Source of the DNA: Oceanobacillus jeddahensis
GTDB taxonomy: Bacteria > Bacillota > Bacilli > Bacillales > Amphibacillaceae
Direction: 5' to 3'
DNA length: 64,000 nt
Assembly: GCF_000750635.1 (NCBI RefSeq)
Contig: NZ_CCDM010000001.1
Span: forward strand, 124,001-188,000
The translations under genes and the position numbers were made by a program. Numbering within the stretch: the first letter of the stretch is position 1; the number at the start of each line of letters is the position of its first letter. The notes under the pieces are model-generated. The model was not told the origin of the DNA. It searched no databases and worked only from the letters and a program-made list of their open reading frames with translations. Below are positions 44,277 to 54,277 of the stretch, piece after piece.

Positions 44277-46958
44277 TTAATGAAACATATTTAGTTTTTC
44301 TTGCAATTCCTCCTGATAATCCTCTGAATCATCCCAGCCTTCCACATAGATAGATTGAATCCTGGAGTCTTCCAGTGCAATGACTGCTTCAAAATCCGTT
44401 GCTTCATTCGTAACATAAACCTCAGACTCTGAAGTATCAGAAGGAGACGCTATTGCTGATACACTGGCATTTGCTAACTGTGATATATAATCAGCTTCTG
44501 CATTTGCTTCCAGATGCTCAGCGATATTAGCAGTCGTTAAGGTTTGAATGCCCTCTATATTGATAGCACCATCATCAAGCAGGGAGAGAAATTGATTTAC
44601 GTGTTCTTCACTCTCCTCAAGGTTCGCAGCCTCTGCGGATTCCTGCAGCCCCTCTATGTTTTCTGTCAAACTGTCCGCACGCTCTTGGGAAGTATTTTGA
44701 AGATGCTCTTTTAGATCCTCATCTACCGGCTGTGGTGCGCCCTGGTCAGAAAACTGAGGATAGTATTGAATAAACATAGCAACAAGGCTGACTGCTATAG
44801 AAAGAAAAAGTGCTGCATAATTTGCCTTTCCTTCCTTTGGATAGCTTAAGAGACCCGTCTTTTTCTTATTCTTTGTTTTTTCAGTCTGATCCCTTTGAAC
44901 GTGTAAGCTTTCTGGTGCCTTTGTTTTTATTTCCTCTATTTTTTCAGAATCTGATTCCCAAATGGTTGCAAGATTTTCTTCCAGGCTTTGAAATGCTTCA
45001 TAGTCTATAGTTGTACTAGAGGCGGTTTCTGTAAGATAATTAGAAAAAGCTTCTAAATCTTTATTGATTTGCTTCTGTATTTTTCGCAGCCGGAAATCTG
45101 TCTGCGTATCAAGACCACCCTGTTCAGAATCGGAAAAACCGGCTTTTTGTAGGGTTTTCTTTCCAACACGCCCAGATATGATTGACCAAATGATAAACCC
45201 GCCAAATAGGTAGAAAGCACCTTTTCCAGTTAATGCATAGAAGCCTGCAAAAAGAATAGCAAACATCATAAGTATGGAGATTGCATATGTCAAATAGGGA
45301 TGTTTCGCAGTTTGTTTTTTAGGAAACAAGCGCAAAGGAAGCTGAAAATACTTTGATAATAGTCTGTTTGTTGCTCGTTTTAACCGAACAAAACGGTTCG
45401 ATACAGGATAAATAGAAGAATAATGATAGCGGACAAATTTACTATCCGGCTCTAATCGCATCGCCTCCTTAATAAGATGGAGTGATTTATTGTATTTACC
45501 TTGATCGTAGGCATTCTTTGCAAATGTTGTCAGATGGACTGTATTTTCTGGATCCGCTTCTAAAGCAAGTTGTTCATATTTCTTATAATCCTTCCAATTT
45601 CGAAAAAAGATGCTAAAGGCAGCAATAGTTTCCGGGTATTTTGCATTTTCTGGATCCATCCGGGCAGCTTCTTTCACATGTTCTAAACCTGCTCCATTCT
45701 CATTTAAAAAAGCTAAACCATACTGATAGTGATAAAAAGCATCTTCTGGGTATTTTTCAAAGCCTATTTTCGCCAATTCCCCCCAGCGAAGAAGATCAGC
45801 CTGTGAATCTTGATAGAAACGTAAGGCAGACTGGAAGACAAAAGGGTTGTCAAAATCCACCTTGAGCGCTGATTCCATCCATTTTTTTGCTGCATCCAGA
45901 TTACCAGTGATGAAATGACAGTGGCTTAATAATACATAGTTTTCGCCTTTTTCCTCTTCTTCTCGTATTATATCTTCTATGGTATACAAAGCTGTTTTGG
46001 AATCATTCTTCTTCAATAAGTTAAAAATGAGCGCATATTTTTCTTTTAATGAACGCGGATATGGCATAACTCCTTCAACATCTGCGAGCACTTCTTGAAA
46101 TTCATGGCTGGTATCATGATGCGCTGCATAATCTCCAGCAGTCTCAAGCCACTCCAGTGTTATCGGTTCATGGTAATCGAGCGCATATAATAAGTCATGA
46201 TTATCCAAAGGCTGAATGGTACCTGTTTTAAGTGAATGTGTGATTGCTGAATCAATCGCCTCTTGTATTAGATGAATAAGGTCCGCTTCGGAAAAATCTT
46301 CCGTATAATCTGCAATTAAATCCAGCTCCAAGTTATCTGCTACGGGCTTATTTTCCAGCTGTGCTGATAAAATTTGCTCCCTGGCTTTGTTATCTGGAAG
46401 CGGGAGATAGATGAGTGAATCAAACCTGCCTGCTTGGCGAAGTTCGGGAATCAAGTCCCAAGGGGCACGTGTTGCTCCAAGAAGATGAACCGCTTCGTTG
46501 TTGGATACAGATCTGTCTAATTCATGTAATAAGACGTGCTGCATTTCTTCGGAAAAATCCAGGTTATCAATAAATAGTACACTGGGAGCCTGTTTACTTG
46601 CTGCTACAAAAACTTGCTGGATAATCTGCTCTCTTTCCGTATTTTGTTTGGAAAGAAGAGATTGCAAGTTTAAATAGATGAAATTTGCATGAATCTCTCC
46701 GGCAATGGCCTGAGCCAGAGATTTTTCATCGAATCCCGGTGGTCCATAGAAGAGCAATCCGCCTAATTTCTTATCGAAAGCTTCTAATATCTCTGGCGAT
46801 TGGATAGGCGTAATGAATTCTGTCTGTATTCGATTTTTCACATCTTCTAACCCGATAATATCATGAAGTATTGTCCGTTTTTCTTCGGTTTCAACAATTT
46901 TATTTACATTTTCGTCAAAGGAAATAACCTTTAAATCATGTTGATCGTCCGCTTCCAA
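44277..46958 (-). CDS. Membrane protein with degenerate AAA+ domain and TPR repeats
   Basis: 893 residues. An N-terminal AAA+ module (about 30-250) of the FtsH/VPS4-like group lacks key residues. The P-loop reads GPPGFDEKS (72-80) instead of GPPGTGKT, Walker B is FIDNLD (129-134) without the catalytic Glu, and sensor 1 is GATRAP. The RFD region of the second-region-of-homology remains. TPR-like repeats follow (about 333-503), then two helices (557-577, 581-596), a coiled/charged segment, a third helix (713-733) and an acidic exported C-terminus. TTG at 46958 is chosen because AAAGGAGG lies 7-8 bases upstream; a GTG at 46979 precedes that site. Function unknown; probably a scaffold, not an ATPase. 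Confidence 0.8.
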   Translation of the reverse strand: MEADDQHDLKVISFDENVNKIVETEEKRTILHDIIGLEDVKNRIQTEFITPIQSPEILEAFDKKLGGLLFYGPPGFDEKSLAQAIAGEIHANFIYLNLQSLLSKQNTEREQIIQQVFVAASKQAPSVLFIDNLDFSEEMQHVLLHELDRSVSNNEAVHLLGATRAPWDLIPELRQAGRFDSLIYLPLPDNKAREQILSAQLENKPVADNLELDLIADYTEDFSEADLIHLIQEAIDSAITHSLKTGTIQPLDNHDLLYALDYHEPITLEWLETAGDYAAHHDTSHEFQEVLADVEGVMPYPRSLKEKYALIFNLLKKNDSKTALYTIEDIIREEEEKGENYVLLSHCHFITGNLDAAKKWMESALKVDFDNPFVFQSALRFYQDSQADLLRWGELAKIGFEKYPEDAFYHYQYGLAFLNENGAGLEHVKEAARMDPENAKYPETIAAFSIFFRNWKDYKKYEQLALEADPENTVHLTTFAKNAYDQGKYNKSLHLIKEAMRLEPDSKFVRYHYSSIYPVSNRFVRLKRATNRLLSKYFQLPLRLFPKKQTAKHPYLTYAISILMMFAILFAGFYALTGKGAFYLFGGFIIWSIISGRVGKKTLQKAGFSDSEQGGLDTQTDFRLRKIQKQINKDLEAFSNYLTETASSTTIDYEAFQSLEENLATIWESDSEKIEEIKTKAPESLHVQRDQTEKTKNKKKTGLLSYPKEGKANYAALFLSIAVSLVAMFIQYYPQFSDQGAPQPVDEDLKEHLQNTSQERADSLTENIEGLQESAEAANLEESEEHVNQFLSLLDDGAINIEGIQTLTTANIAEHLEANAEADYISQLANASVSAIASPSDTSESEVYVTNEATDFEAVIALEDSRIQSIYVEGWDDSEDYQEELQEKLNMFH

Positions 46959-46976
46959 TGATGTCCCTCCTTTTAT

Positions 46977-47228
46977 CACGGAGAACCGTCCGTAAAACTC
47001 CCGCCTCCAAATAAAGCGTAAAAATAAATTTATTTAGACGGGAGATAACGGACGCTAACTCCCTGAATCACTTAGGCTAATTCAGTGGGAGAAGAACAGC
47101 AGACTAAATTCGCGACGTCCTGGGACTGGGGCTGCGATTACTCGCCCCACCGAAGAGCTTTTGCGGTTACTCGTCCCATCGTAAAGAGTTGTGCGTCGAA
47201 AACTCCCACTGAGTGAAGTTTCGTTTTA
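46977..47228 (+). repeat. Interspersed structured repeat, copy B
   Basis: About 252 bases matching copy A (6401-6623) along its length. It carries an extra 30-base tandem duplication (47131-47160 and 47161-47190). Stems seen: CGTCCGT..CTCCCG with CGGGAG..ACGGACG, and 47080-47091 (ATTCAGTGGGAG) able to pair either with 47059-47068 or with 47203-47214. It borders the start of the AAA+/TPR gene, but in the opposite relation to genes compared with copy A. Confidence 0.8.
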
Positions 47229-47426
47229 TGAATGATTGAAAATAAATAATACTATTAGTTTAACAAAAAATGAATTAATTTCCATGAGTCCCAGGTACTT
47301 AAATCCTGTTTGATAGATTGTATGGATATTTTATACGGATAGGAAGAATTGCAAGTGTAAAAGAATACCTTATTGATTTAAGCTGTAGATCTAGCTTTAT
47401 TTTTATTAAAAAAAGAGGTATACTAA

Positions 47427-47446
47427 AAATAACAACGTTGTTATTT
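47427..47446. promoter_or_regulatory. LacI-family operator 1 (GH31 gene)
   Basis: AAATAACAACGTTGTTATTT, a perfect 20-bp palindrome identical to the site at 55780. It follows a TATACT -10 and precedes the GH31 ribosome site, so binding should block its transcription. Confidence 0.75.
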
Positions 47447-47459
47447 GGAGGGGTAGAAA

Positions 47460-49559
47460 ATGGGCAATTTTAATATGCTTACACATGAGTCGAATCAGAT
47501 CATGCTATATAATCAAGATCAAGCAATTTATGCACAAATTAGAGTACTAGAATCATCTATTATCAATGTGAAAATAAGCGACAAGAAAGAAATTGAACTG
47601 CCGACTTGGACTATTACTCCGGCAGATACGGAACTTCCTTATGAAGGCGTTTCACGCAACGATTTGAAACCGTTCTCTTTGCCGGAATATAAATTTTCAG
47701 AGTCAGATGAAGCGATTACCATTACAACAGCAGATTTAAAACTGGATATTCAAAAAGAGGGATTATATTTAACGTGGTTCCAAAAAAATGCGGATGGTTC
47801 TTTTGAACAAGTGATGACAGACCGCAGAACACAAAGCTATCAGCATCACATTAGTCCTAATCAGCCTAAATGTCATTACCTTGAACGAGATTTAGAAGAT
47901 ATGTATTTTGGATTAGGAGAGAAATCCGGTGTTGTGGATAGACATGGCAGACGATTCCGAATGAATAATATTGATGCAATGGGCTACAATGCAGAGACGA
48001 CAGATCCATTGTACAAGCATATTCCTTTTTACATTACGTACAAACCGAATATTCGTCAATCCATTGGAATTTTCTACGATGATTATCAAAATTCTGTACT
48101 TGATTTTGGGCAAGAACTAGATAATTATCATGGATATTATCGTTATTATGAAACAAATAGTGATTTCCTGGATTACTATGTCGTCGCTGGACCACAGATT
48201 AAAGATGTTACGAAACGCTTTAGCTGGCTAACAGGAAGACCAACAAAAATGCCAGCATGGGCAATTTCTTATTCAGGATCTACCATGCAGTATACAGACT
48301 TGCCAGATTCGCAGGAACGATTAAATGGTTTTCTAGAACAATGTAACCATCACGATATGAAAGTACGCTCGTTCCATCTATCTTCTGGCTATACGTCTAT
48401 CGATGGAAAACGCTATGTATTTAATTGGAATTATGATAAATTTCCGGATCCCAAGGCATTTGGAAAGCATTTTGTTGATCAAGGAGTGGAAATTGTCGCA
48501 AATATTAAGCCATCTCTTATGCTGAATCATCCATTACTTGATGAGGTCTTAGCATTTGATGGGTTTATTAAAGATGAACATGGAAACCCTTTATTAGTTC
48601 AATTCTGGGATGATGAAGGATATTATTTAGACTTTACCAATCCAGATACGATTGACTGGTGGAAAAAGCAAGTCAAAACGAAGCTGTTGGATAACCACAT
48701 TAACTGCACCTGGAACGATAATAATGAATTTGAGGTTTGGGATGATAAAGCTAAGGTACATGGATTTGGAAAGGGCGGTCATTTCCAAGAATACCGGGCA
48801 ATTATGCCGCTTCTTATGGTGAAAGCATCTAGAGAAGTACAGCTTGCCTATAATGAGGAGGAGCATCCTTATATTATTAGCCGTTCAGGCTGTGCAGGAA
48901 TCAGTAAATATGTGCAGACCTGGACTGGAGACAATCGTACAAGCTGGCATACGTTAAAATTCAATAATAAAATGGCACTTGGACTAAGTTTATCGGGTGT
49001 TTATAATTTTGGTCATGATATCGGTGGATTTTCTGGACCAAAGCCGGACCCTGAACTATTCTTAAGGTGGGTGCAGTGTGGTGTGTTTTATCCTCGTTTT
49101 TCCATCCATTCATGGAATGATGACGGGTCAGTAAATGAAGCTTGGATGCATGAAGAGGTGTTGGAAGAGGTGAAGGCAGCAATGCACCTTCATGAGCGTC
49201 TAAACCCTTATATTCAAGGTCTTGTTGAAAACTCCCATGATCATTATGAACCAATTATTCGTCCAACATTTTATGAATTTGAAGAAGACGACAAAACGTT
49301 TAAAGATAGTGATGATTTTATGCTTGGAGATAAATTACTTGTCTGCCCAATTGTAGAAGAAGGACAAACAAAGCGGCAAATTTACTTGCCAAAAAACCCA
49401 AAAGGCTGGGTGGATTATTATACTGGTGAGGCTTACGAAGGAGGAAGCACCATTACGTTAGATGTTTCCTTTGCGAATATTCCTTTCTTTGTTAAAAAAG
49501 GAGTTACGTTACCAATGTATAATGATGAACTAACAGAGGTGGAAACAAAGACATTTTAA
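47460..49559 (+). CDS. Glycoside hydrolase family 31 (alpha-glycosidase)
   Basis: 699-residue cytosolic enzyme without signal peptide. N-terminal beta-sandwich, GH31 (beta/alpha)8 barrel, and C-terminal beta domain. FGLGEKSGVVDRHGRRFRMNN is the family GLGE region; the nucleophile motif is WNDNNE (near residue 415), and TWTGDNRTSW holds the acid/base Asp. GH31 covers alpha-glucosidases, alpha-xylosidases and others. Operator 1 in front and the divergent hexuronate operon suggest it releases a sugar or uronate from an imported disaccharide. Exact specificity unknown. GGAGGGG precedes the ATG. Confidence 0.9.
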   Translation: MGNFNMLTHESNQIMLYNQDQAIYAQIRVLESSIINVKISDKKEIELPTWTITPADTELPYEGVSRNDLKPFSLPEYKFSESDEAITITTADLKLDIQKEGLYLTWFQKNADGSFEQVMTDRRTQSYQHHISPNQPKCHYLERDLEDMYFGLGEKSGVVDRHGRRFRMNNIDAMGYNAETTDPLYKHIPFYITYKPNIRQSIGIFYDDYQNSVLDFGQELDNYHGYYRYYETNSDFLDYYVVAGPQIKDVTKRFSWLTGRPTKMPAWAISYSGSTMQYTDLPDSQERLNGFLEQCNHHDMKVRSFHLSSGYTSIDGKRYVFNWNYDKFPDPKAFGKHFVDQGVEIVANIKPSLMLNHPLLDEVLAFDGFIKDEHGNPLLVQFWDDEGYYLDFTNPDTIDWWKKQVKTKLLDNHINCTWNDNNEFEVWDDKAKVHGFGKGGHFQEYRAIMPLLMVKASREVQLAYNEEEHPYIISRSGCAGISKYVQTWTGDNRTSWHTLKFNNKMALGLSLSGVYNFGHDIGGFSGPKPDPELFLRWVQCGVFYPRFSIHSWNDDGSVNEAWMHEEVLEEVKAAMHLHERLNPYIQGLVENSHDHYEPIIRPTFYEFEEDDKTFKDSDDFMLGDKLLVCPIVEEGQTKRQIYLPKNPKGWVDYYTGEAYEGGSTITLDVSFANIPFFVKKGVTLPMYNDELTEVETKTF

Positions 49560-49572
49560 TATATAAGTAGAA

Positions 49573-49617
49573 ACCCCATTTGTATTCTTTGATTCGGAAT
49601 ACAAATGGGGTCTTTTA
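49573..49617. terminator. Convergent terminator after GH31 gene
   Basis: 15-bp perfect stem ACCCCATTTGTATTC / GAATACAAATGGGGT, then CTTTTAAA. Confidence 0.9.
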
Positions 49618-49690
49618 AATCCTGCTTTAACAGATTGGACTCCTCCAAAAAATGGAGACTGCGATTTAATCAGCAGCCTCCATCTTATTT

Positions 49691-50512
49691 CTATACACCT
49701 GAGTAGGAAGAAAATCCTCCATCTACTGGGACGACAATACCTGTAACAAAACGACTCGCATTTGGATCCAACAGCCATAATAATGTGCCAACTAAATCTT
49801 CCGGATCTCCAAAGCGTTTCATAGGTGTTTGACCTAGTATTTTGTGTGCACGTTCTGAATAAGATCCATCTTCATTTCGAAGTAGTCCTTTGTTTTGTGC
49901 TGTTTCAAAAAATCCTGGTGCAATCGCATTTACCCTTACTTTTCCTTCAAAATACGTGCTTAGCCATTGGGTAAAGTTACTGATAGCTGCTTTAGCACCG
50001 CTGTAAGCTGGTATTTTTGTTAAAGGTTGAAAAGCATTCATGGATGAAATGTTAATAATCGAATTTCCTTCCCCTTCTACTAAATCCGTTCCAAACACTT
50101 GAATTGGGAGGAAGGTTCCAGTGTAGTTTAAACGAAATACACTTTCCACGCCTTCTTCACTCAATCCAAATAAATTTTTGTCGATGCTCTTCTCAAAATG
50201 CTCATCATTTGTCGTAGCGTCAGGATGATTTCCGCCGGCGCAATTAATCAAGGCATTCACTGCGCCGAATTTGTTATTAAAGATTTGTTTTGCATTCTCA
50301 AGGGAAGCTTTATCTAAAACATCCGCTTCTAAAGCAATTGTATACGTACCATTAGTATCTACTTCCTCGATAAGCTGCTCCAATTTTTTTCTGTTGCGGC
50401 CAATTAAGCCGACATGTGCGCCTTCTTGAACAAGAGCTTTCACAAAAGTACTTCCAATTACACCGCTTGCTCCAGTGACTATAACCTTAAGTCCTTCAAA
50501 TGATAATTTCAT
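49691..50512 (-). CDS. uxuB: SDR-family D-fructuronate reductase (probable)
   Basis: 273-residue short-chain dehydrogenase. Rossmann motif VTGASGVIGSTF near residue 12, NCAGG near 89, catalytic Ser-Tyr-Lys in NISSMNAF and YSGAKAAI, and a C-terminal VPVDGGFSSYSGV. In Gram-positive uxu clusters an SDR enzyme (YjmF type) reduces fructuronate to mannonate. The neighbouring uxuA and uxaC make this the likely role. Last gene of the six-gene operon, four bases after uxuA. Confidence 0.85.
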   Translation of the reverse strand: MKLSFEGLKVIVTGASGVIGSTFVKALVQEGAHVGLIGRNRKKLEQLIEEVDTNGTYTIALEADVLDKASLENAKQIFNNKFGAVNALINCAGGNHPDATTNDEHFEKSIDKNLFGLSEEGVESVFRLNYTGTFLPIQVFGTDLVEGEGNSIINISSMNAFQPLTKIPAYSGAKAAISNFTQWLSTYFEGKVRVNAIAPGFFETAQNKGLLRNEDGSYSERAHKILGQTPMKRFGDPEDLVGTLLWLLDPNASRFVTGIVVPVDGGFSSYSGV

Positions 50513-50515
50513 GGC

Positions 50516-51544
50516 TTACTCCACTCCTTCAAACAAACCATTAATATAAGTTGCACCTAATGCACGATCAAAAAGACCATAGCCTGCTTTTCCAGTTTCG
50601 CCCCAGATCATTCGGCCGTGATCCGGGCGAATGGTTTTCCGATAGTTAATATCCTTCAACGCACGGGCCACTTCTTTCATATCAATGGATCCTTCTTTAG
50701 ATAGGTGTGAAGTCTCTATAAAAGAATGGTTATCTAACCGTTTAATATTCCGCATATGCACAAAGTGAATATGATCTCCAAACTCACGAATCAGTGCAGG
50801 AAGATCATTTTCTTCTAAGCAGCCAAGTGATCCCGTGCAAAAGCAAATGCCGTTATTTTTAGCATTATTAATGGATAGCAAGCGCTGATAGCTCTCTCTT
50901 CCCTTCATAATCCGTGGAATACCAAAAAGAGACCAAGGCGGATCGTCTGGATGAATAGTTAGATCAACGTCATGCTCGATGGCAACGGGTAGTACTTCAT
51001 TTAAGAAATAGCCAAGATTTTCCCAAAGATTCTCTTCGGAAATGTGGCGGTATTTTTCAATTAAAGCAGCCATTTCTTCTTTGGTATAACTTTCATCCCA
51101 ACCAGGTAAATTTAAATTTGTTGTGACAGGGTCAATTTTTTGAATAAAATCATGGTCATATAATAAGGCAGTAGAGCCATCCTCCAATTCATGCTCTAAG
51201 TCCGTTCTTGTCCAGTCGAAAACAGGCATAAAATTGTAGCAGACTGTTTTTATCCCTGCCTCGGCAAGATTTTTCAGGGATTCTTTATAATTAGCGATAT
51301 AGTCATCGCGATCCGCTTCACCAAGCTTGATAGACTCATGGACTGGGAGACTTTCGATCACTGCTAAAGAAAGTCCTTCTTTTTCGATAGATGCTTTTAA
51401 ACTATTAATTCGTTCCTTTGGCCAAATTTCGCCGACAGGAACATCATAAATAGCAGAAACAATGTTTTTCATATCGGGAATTTGTTTTATTTTATCTAAT
51501 GTTACTGGATCGGTATCTCCATACCATCTAAAAGATAATTGCAT
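50516..51544 (-). CDS. uxuA: Mannonate dehydratase
   Basis: 342-residue enzyme converting D-mannonate to 2-keto-3-deoxygluconate. Features: N-terminal SFRWYGDTDPVTLDKIKQIP, CYNFMPVFDWTRTD, TIHPDDPPWSLFGIPRI, CTGSLG, HFVHMRNIK and the ending RPDHGRMIWGE, all UxuA hallmarks with His/Cys/Asp metal ligands. Slightly shorter than the E. coli enzyme but normal for Bacillus. Overlaps uxaC by one base, GGAGGT before the ATG. Confidence 0.97.
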   Translation of the reverse strand: MQLSFRWYGDTDPVTLDKIKQIPDMKNIVSAIYDVPVGEIWPKERINSLKASIEKEGLSLAVIESLPVHESIKLGEADRDDYIANYKESLKNLAEAGIKTVCYNFMPVFDWTRTDLEHELEDGSTALLYDHDFIQKIDPVTTNLNLPGWDESYTKEEMAALIEKYRHISEENLWENLGYFLNEVLPVAIEHDVDLTIHPDDPPWSLFGIPRIMKGRESYQRLLSINNAKNNGICFCTGSLGCLEENDLPALIREFGDHIHFVHMRNIKRLDNHSFIETSHLSKEGSIDMKEVARALKDINYRKTIRPDHGRMIWGETGKAGYGLFDRALGATYINGLFEGVE

Positions 51545-52953
51545 TAGTGTACCTCCTTGATATTTTCAACCTTAAATAAGCGTGCTGCATTGTTAAAGCA
51601 GATATCTTTTAAAATACCTTCTAGCAATGCTGGATTATCTTCAATTTCGCCCTGTTCGACAAGAGAGCCGATCAGCTGACAAAGAATTCTCCGGAAATAT
51701 TCATGCCGGGAATAGGACACCAGACTTCGTGAATCTGTAAGCATTCCTGCAAATTCAGAAAGCAGGCCAATATTTGCATAATCGATTAAATGCTGCGTCA
51801 TTCCATCCTTTGTGTCATTGTACCACCATGCTGCGCCGAGCTGGACCTTCACGTCTTTGGAGGTGAAATTACCAGCAGTAGCCTGAACCATTTGATGATC
51901 ATGGGCATTATGAGGGTAAATAATGGTGTTCGTTAAAGCATCATTTTGGTTAAGATGGTCCAATAATTGATTTAATGCTTCTGCATTAAGCAGATTTCCA
52001 AGGCTGTCAAATCCTGCATCCGTTCCTATTTTCTCAAACTGACGTGTATTGTTGTTACGAAGCGGCCCAAGATGCAGCTGCATCACCCAATCATATTTTT
52101 TATACGATTTTGCTAGTTGAGCTAATAGATAGCCTGCTAGTTCTTGTGTTTTTTCATTATCAAGTGCTTTTCCATTTTTTAAATCCGTGAAGTATGCAGC
52201 AGCTTTTTCTTCAGAAAGCCCTGTTAGCACCACCTCAGAAAAGCTTTGATCAGCGCTTTTTGCACCGTGCTCGTTGAAATAATCTACTCTATTTTCCAGA
52301 GCCTGGATATAATCAGATAAATGATTAATTTCTAACCCGGTAGCTTCCTGTAATTTTTGAATCGCTGTCTCGATATTTTCCTGCTTCAAGCTGATATAGA
52401 AATCTGGCCGGAATGTTGGCCGGACTTCGATCTCAAACGATTTATCTTTCGCGAGTTCCTGATGATAGCGTAAATCGTCACAAGGATCATCCGTCGTACA
52501 AACTACTTGTACATTACTTTTACGCAGGAGGTTTCTTGGTGACATATCCGGCTGTGTTAGCTTTTCATTCAATTTTTGATAAAGCTCTTTTGGTTCGCTA
52601 TGCTGTACGCCTTCAAAATGATCAAAATAGCGAGCTAATTCTAAATAGCACCAATGATACATTGGGTTCATAATGGCTTTTGGAAGCATCTCGATAAAAG
52701 CTTTAAATTTCTCAAAGTTGTCTCCATCTCCAGTAATTAGCTTTTCATCAATGCCAAAAGCACGCATCAAACGCCATTTATAATGGTCATGACCAAGCCA
52801 TAAATCTGTAATGGTAGTGAAATTTTTATCTTCATAGATTTCCTTTGGACTTAAATGACAGTGAAAGTCAAAAATCGGAATATCTTTGATAGATTGATAG
52901 AGCTCTTTTGCTTTATTCGTGGTTAGTAAAAAGTTTTCAGTAATAAGTGCCAT
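51544..52953 (-). CDS. uxaC: Glucuronate/galacturonate isomerase
   Basis: 469-residue enzyme of the amidohydrolase superfamily that converts D-glucuronate to D-fructuronate or D-galacturonate to D-tagaturonate. FDFHCHLSPKEIYED (about 28-42), DLWLGHDHYKWRLMRAFGI, VVCTTDDPCDD, QLHLGPLRNNNTR and TDSRSLVSYSRHEYFRR are all UxaC motifs. Followed closely by uxuA; with the SDR gene it supplies the route glucuronate to fructuronate to mannonate to KDG. No kdgK/kdgA in the window. Confidence 0.97.
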   Translation of the reverse strand: MALITENFLLTTNKAKELYQSIKDIPIFDFHCHLSPKEIYEDKNFTTITDLWLGHDHYKWRLMRAFGIDEKLITGDGDNFEKFKAFIEMLPKAIMNPMYHWCYLELARYFDHFEGVQHSEPKELYQKLNEKLTQPDMSPRNLLRKSNVQVVCTTDDPCDDLRYHQELAKDKSFEIEVRPTFRPDFYISLKQENIETAIQKLQEATGLEINHLSDYIQALENRVDYFNEHGAKSADQSFSEVVLTGLSEEKAAAYFTDLKNGKALDNEKTQELAGYLLAQLAKSYKKYDWVMQLHLGPLRNNNTRQFEKIGTDAGFDSLGNLLNAEALNQLLDHLNQNDALTNTIIYPHNAHDHQMVQATAGNFTSKDVKVQLGAAWWYNDTKDGMTQHLIDYANIGLLSEFAGMLTDSRSLVSYSRHEYFRRILCQLIGSLVEQGEIEDNPALLEGILKDICFNNAARLFKVENIKEVH

Positions 52954-52981
52954 AAACTACTCTCCTTAGATTAATTAATAC

Positions 52982-54277
52982 TTATAGTTCAAATAGGTTT
53001 GGCAGGAACATAGATAATTGCGGGATAAATGTAATTGCCAGGAGCATAACGATAAGTGCAATGAAATAAGGAACTAAAGTCCGGATAACACTTTCAATCT
53101 TAACATTGGCGACACTGGCTCCCACAAATAGCGCACTTCCTACAGGTGGTGTAATGTTACCAATACATAGGTTAAACGCAATTACAATCCCGAAATGTAC
53201 TGGATCTAAGCCGATTGATGTAGCAACCGGAAGAAAGATCGGTGTAAAAATAAGTACTGCAGGCGTAATATCCATAAATGTACCGATAATCAATAGAATA
53301 ACGTTCATTAAAAGCAGTAATAAAATTGGATTCTCTGTTAATGATAAAATTCCATTTGAAATTGCTTCTGGCAATCCTGTGAAACTCATGACTAATGAAA
53401 ATAATGCAGAAGCAGTAATTAATAACAAAATCATCCCTGTAATTTCAACCGTTTCTTTAACAATGACAGGAATATCTTTTATTTTAAAACTTTTATAAAT
53501 CAGCGAAAGAATAAACGCATATAATACAGCGATTGCTGCTCCTTCTGTTGCTGTAAATATACCGCCAACGATTCCACCAATAACGATAATAATTAACAAT
53601 AAGCTTGGAATTGCATCAAGAATAAGAAAGAACCGATCTTTCCAGCCAATTTTTTCAGATACGGGGTAATTATTCTTTTTTGCTAAAATATACGCGATCA
53701 CCATTCCAGTCACTCCCCATAGAATGCCTGGAATATACCCAGCCATAAAGAGTGCTGCTATAGATGTACCGCCGCTGACCAAGGAATATACAATTAGCAT
53801 GGAACTAGGTGGAATCAAAAGTCCTGCTGGTGCAGATGCGATATTTGCAGCAGCGGAATAATCCCTTTTATACCCTTGCTTGTCCTGAAGCGGCCCCATA
53901 ATTCGTCCCATTGCGGCAGCTGCAGCAACACTAGAGCCAGAAATGGATCCAAACAGCATGTTTCCGACAATATTTGTATGCGCTAAAGATCCTGGCATAC
54001 GTCCCACTAATACTTTAGAAAAATTGACTAGGCGAAACGCAATACCGCCGTTATTCATTAAGATACCGGCAAGAACGAACAGAGGAATAGCGAGCATGGT
54101 AAAATTATCAATTCCTGTAATCATTCGCTGCGCTGCAGTAATAATTGTTACATCAAATGGTAAGATTAAAAGTAAAGTCAAAATGGAACTTAAAATAATC
54201 GATATCGCAATTGGTATACTTAACAGCAGCATGATGAAAAAGGAAATAAATAATACGAGTCCTGCAATAACCGTCAT
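52982..54277 (-). CDS. dctM: TRAP transporter large permease, DctM type
   Basis: 431-residue membrane subunit with about 12 helices. Typical TRAP motifs: GIDNFTMLAIPLFVLAG, GNMLFGSISGSSVAAAAAMGRIM, ASAPAGLLIPPSSMLIVYSLV and CIGNITPPVGSALFVG (parts). It uses an ion gradient rather than ATP. The first gene pair overlaps: its ATG lies within the last bases of dctQ. Substrate is probably a hexuronate, judged from the operon. Confidence 0.95.
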   Translation of the reverse strand: MTVIAGLVLFISFFIMLLLSIPIAISIILSSILTLLLILPFDVTIITAAQRMITGIDNFTMLAIPLFVLAGILMNNGGIAFRLVNFSKVLVGRMPGSLAHTNIVGNMLFGSISGSSVAAAAAMGRIMGPLQDKQGYKRDYSAAANIASAPAGLLIPPSSMLIVYSLVSGGTSIAALFMAGYIPGILWGVTGMVIAYILAKKNNYPVSEKIGWKDRFFLILDAIPSLLLIIIVIGGIVGGIFTATEGAAIAVLYAFILSLIYKSFKIKDIPVIVKETVEITGMILLLITASALFSLVMSFTGLPEAISNGILSLTENPILLLLLMNVILLIIGTFMDITPAVLIFTPIFLPVATSIGLDPVHFGIVIAFNLCIGNITPPVGSALFVGASVANVKIESVIRTLVPYFIALIVMLLAITFIPQLSMFLPNLFEL

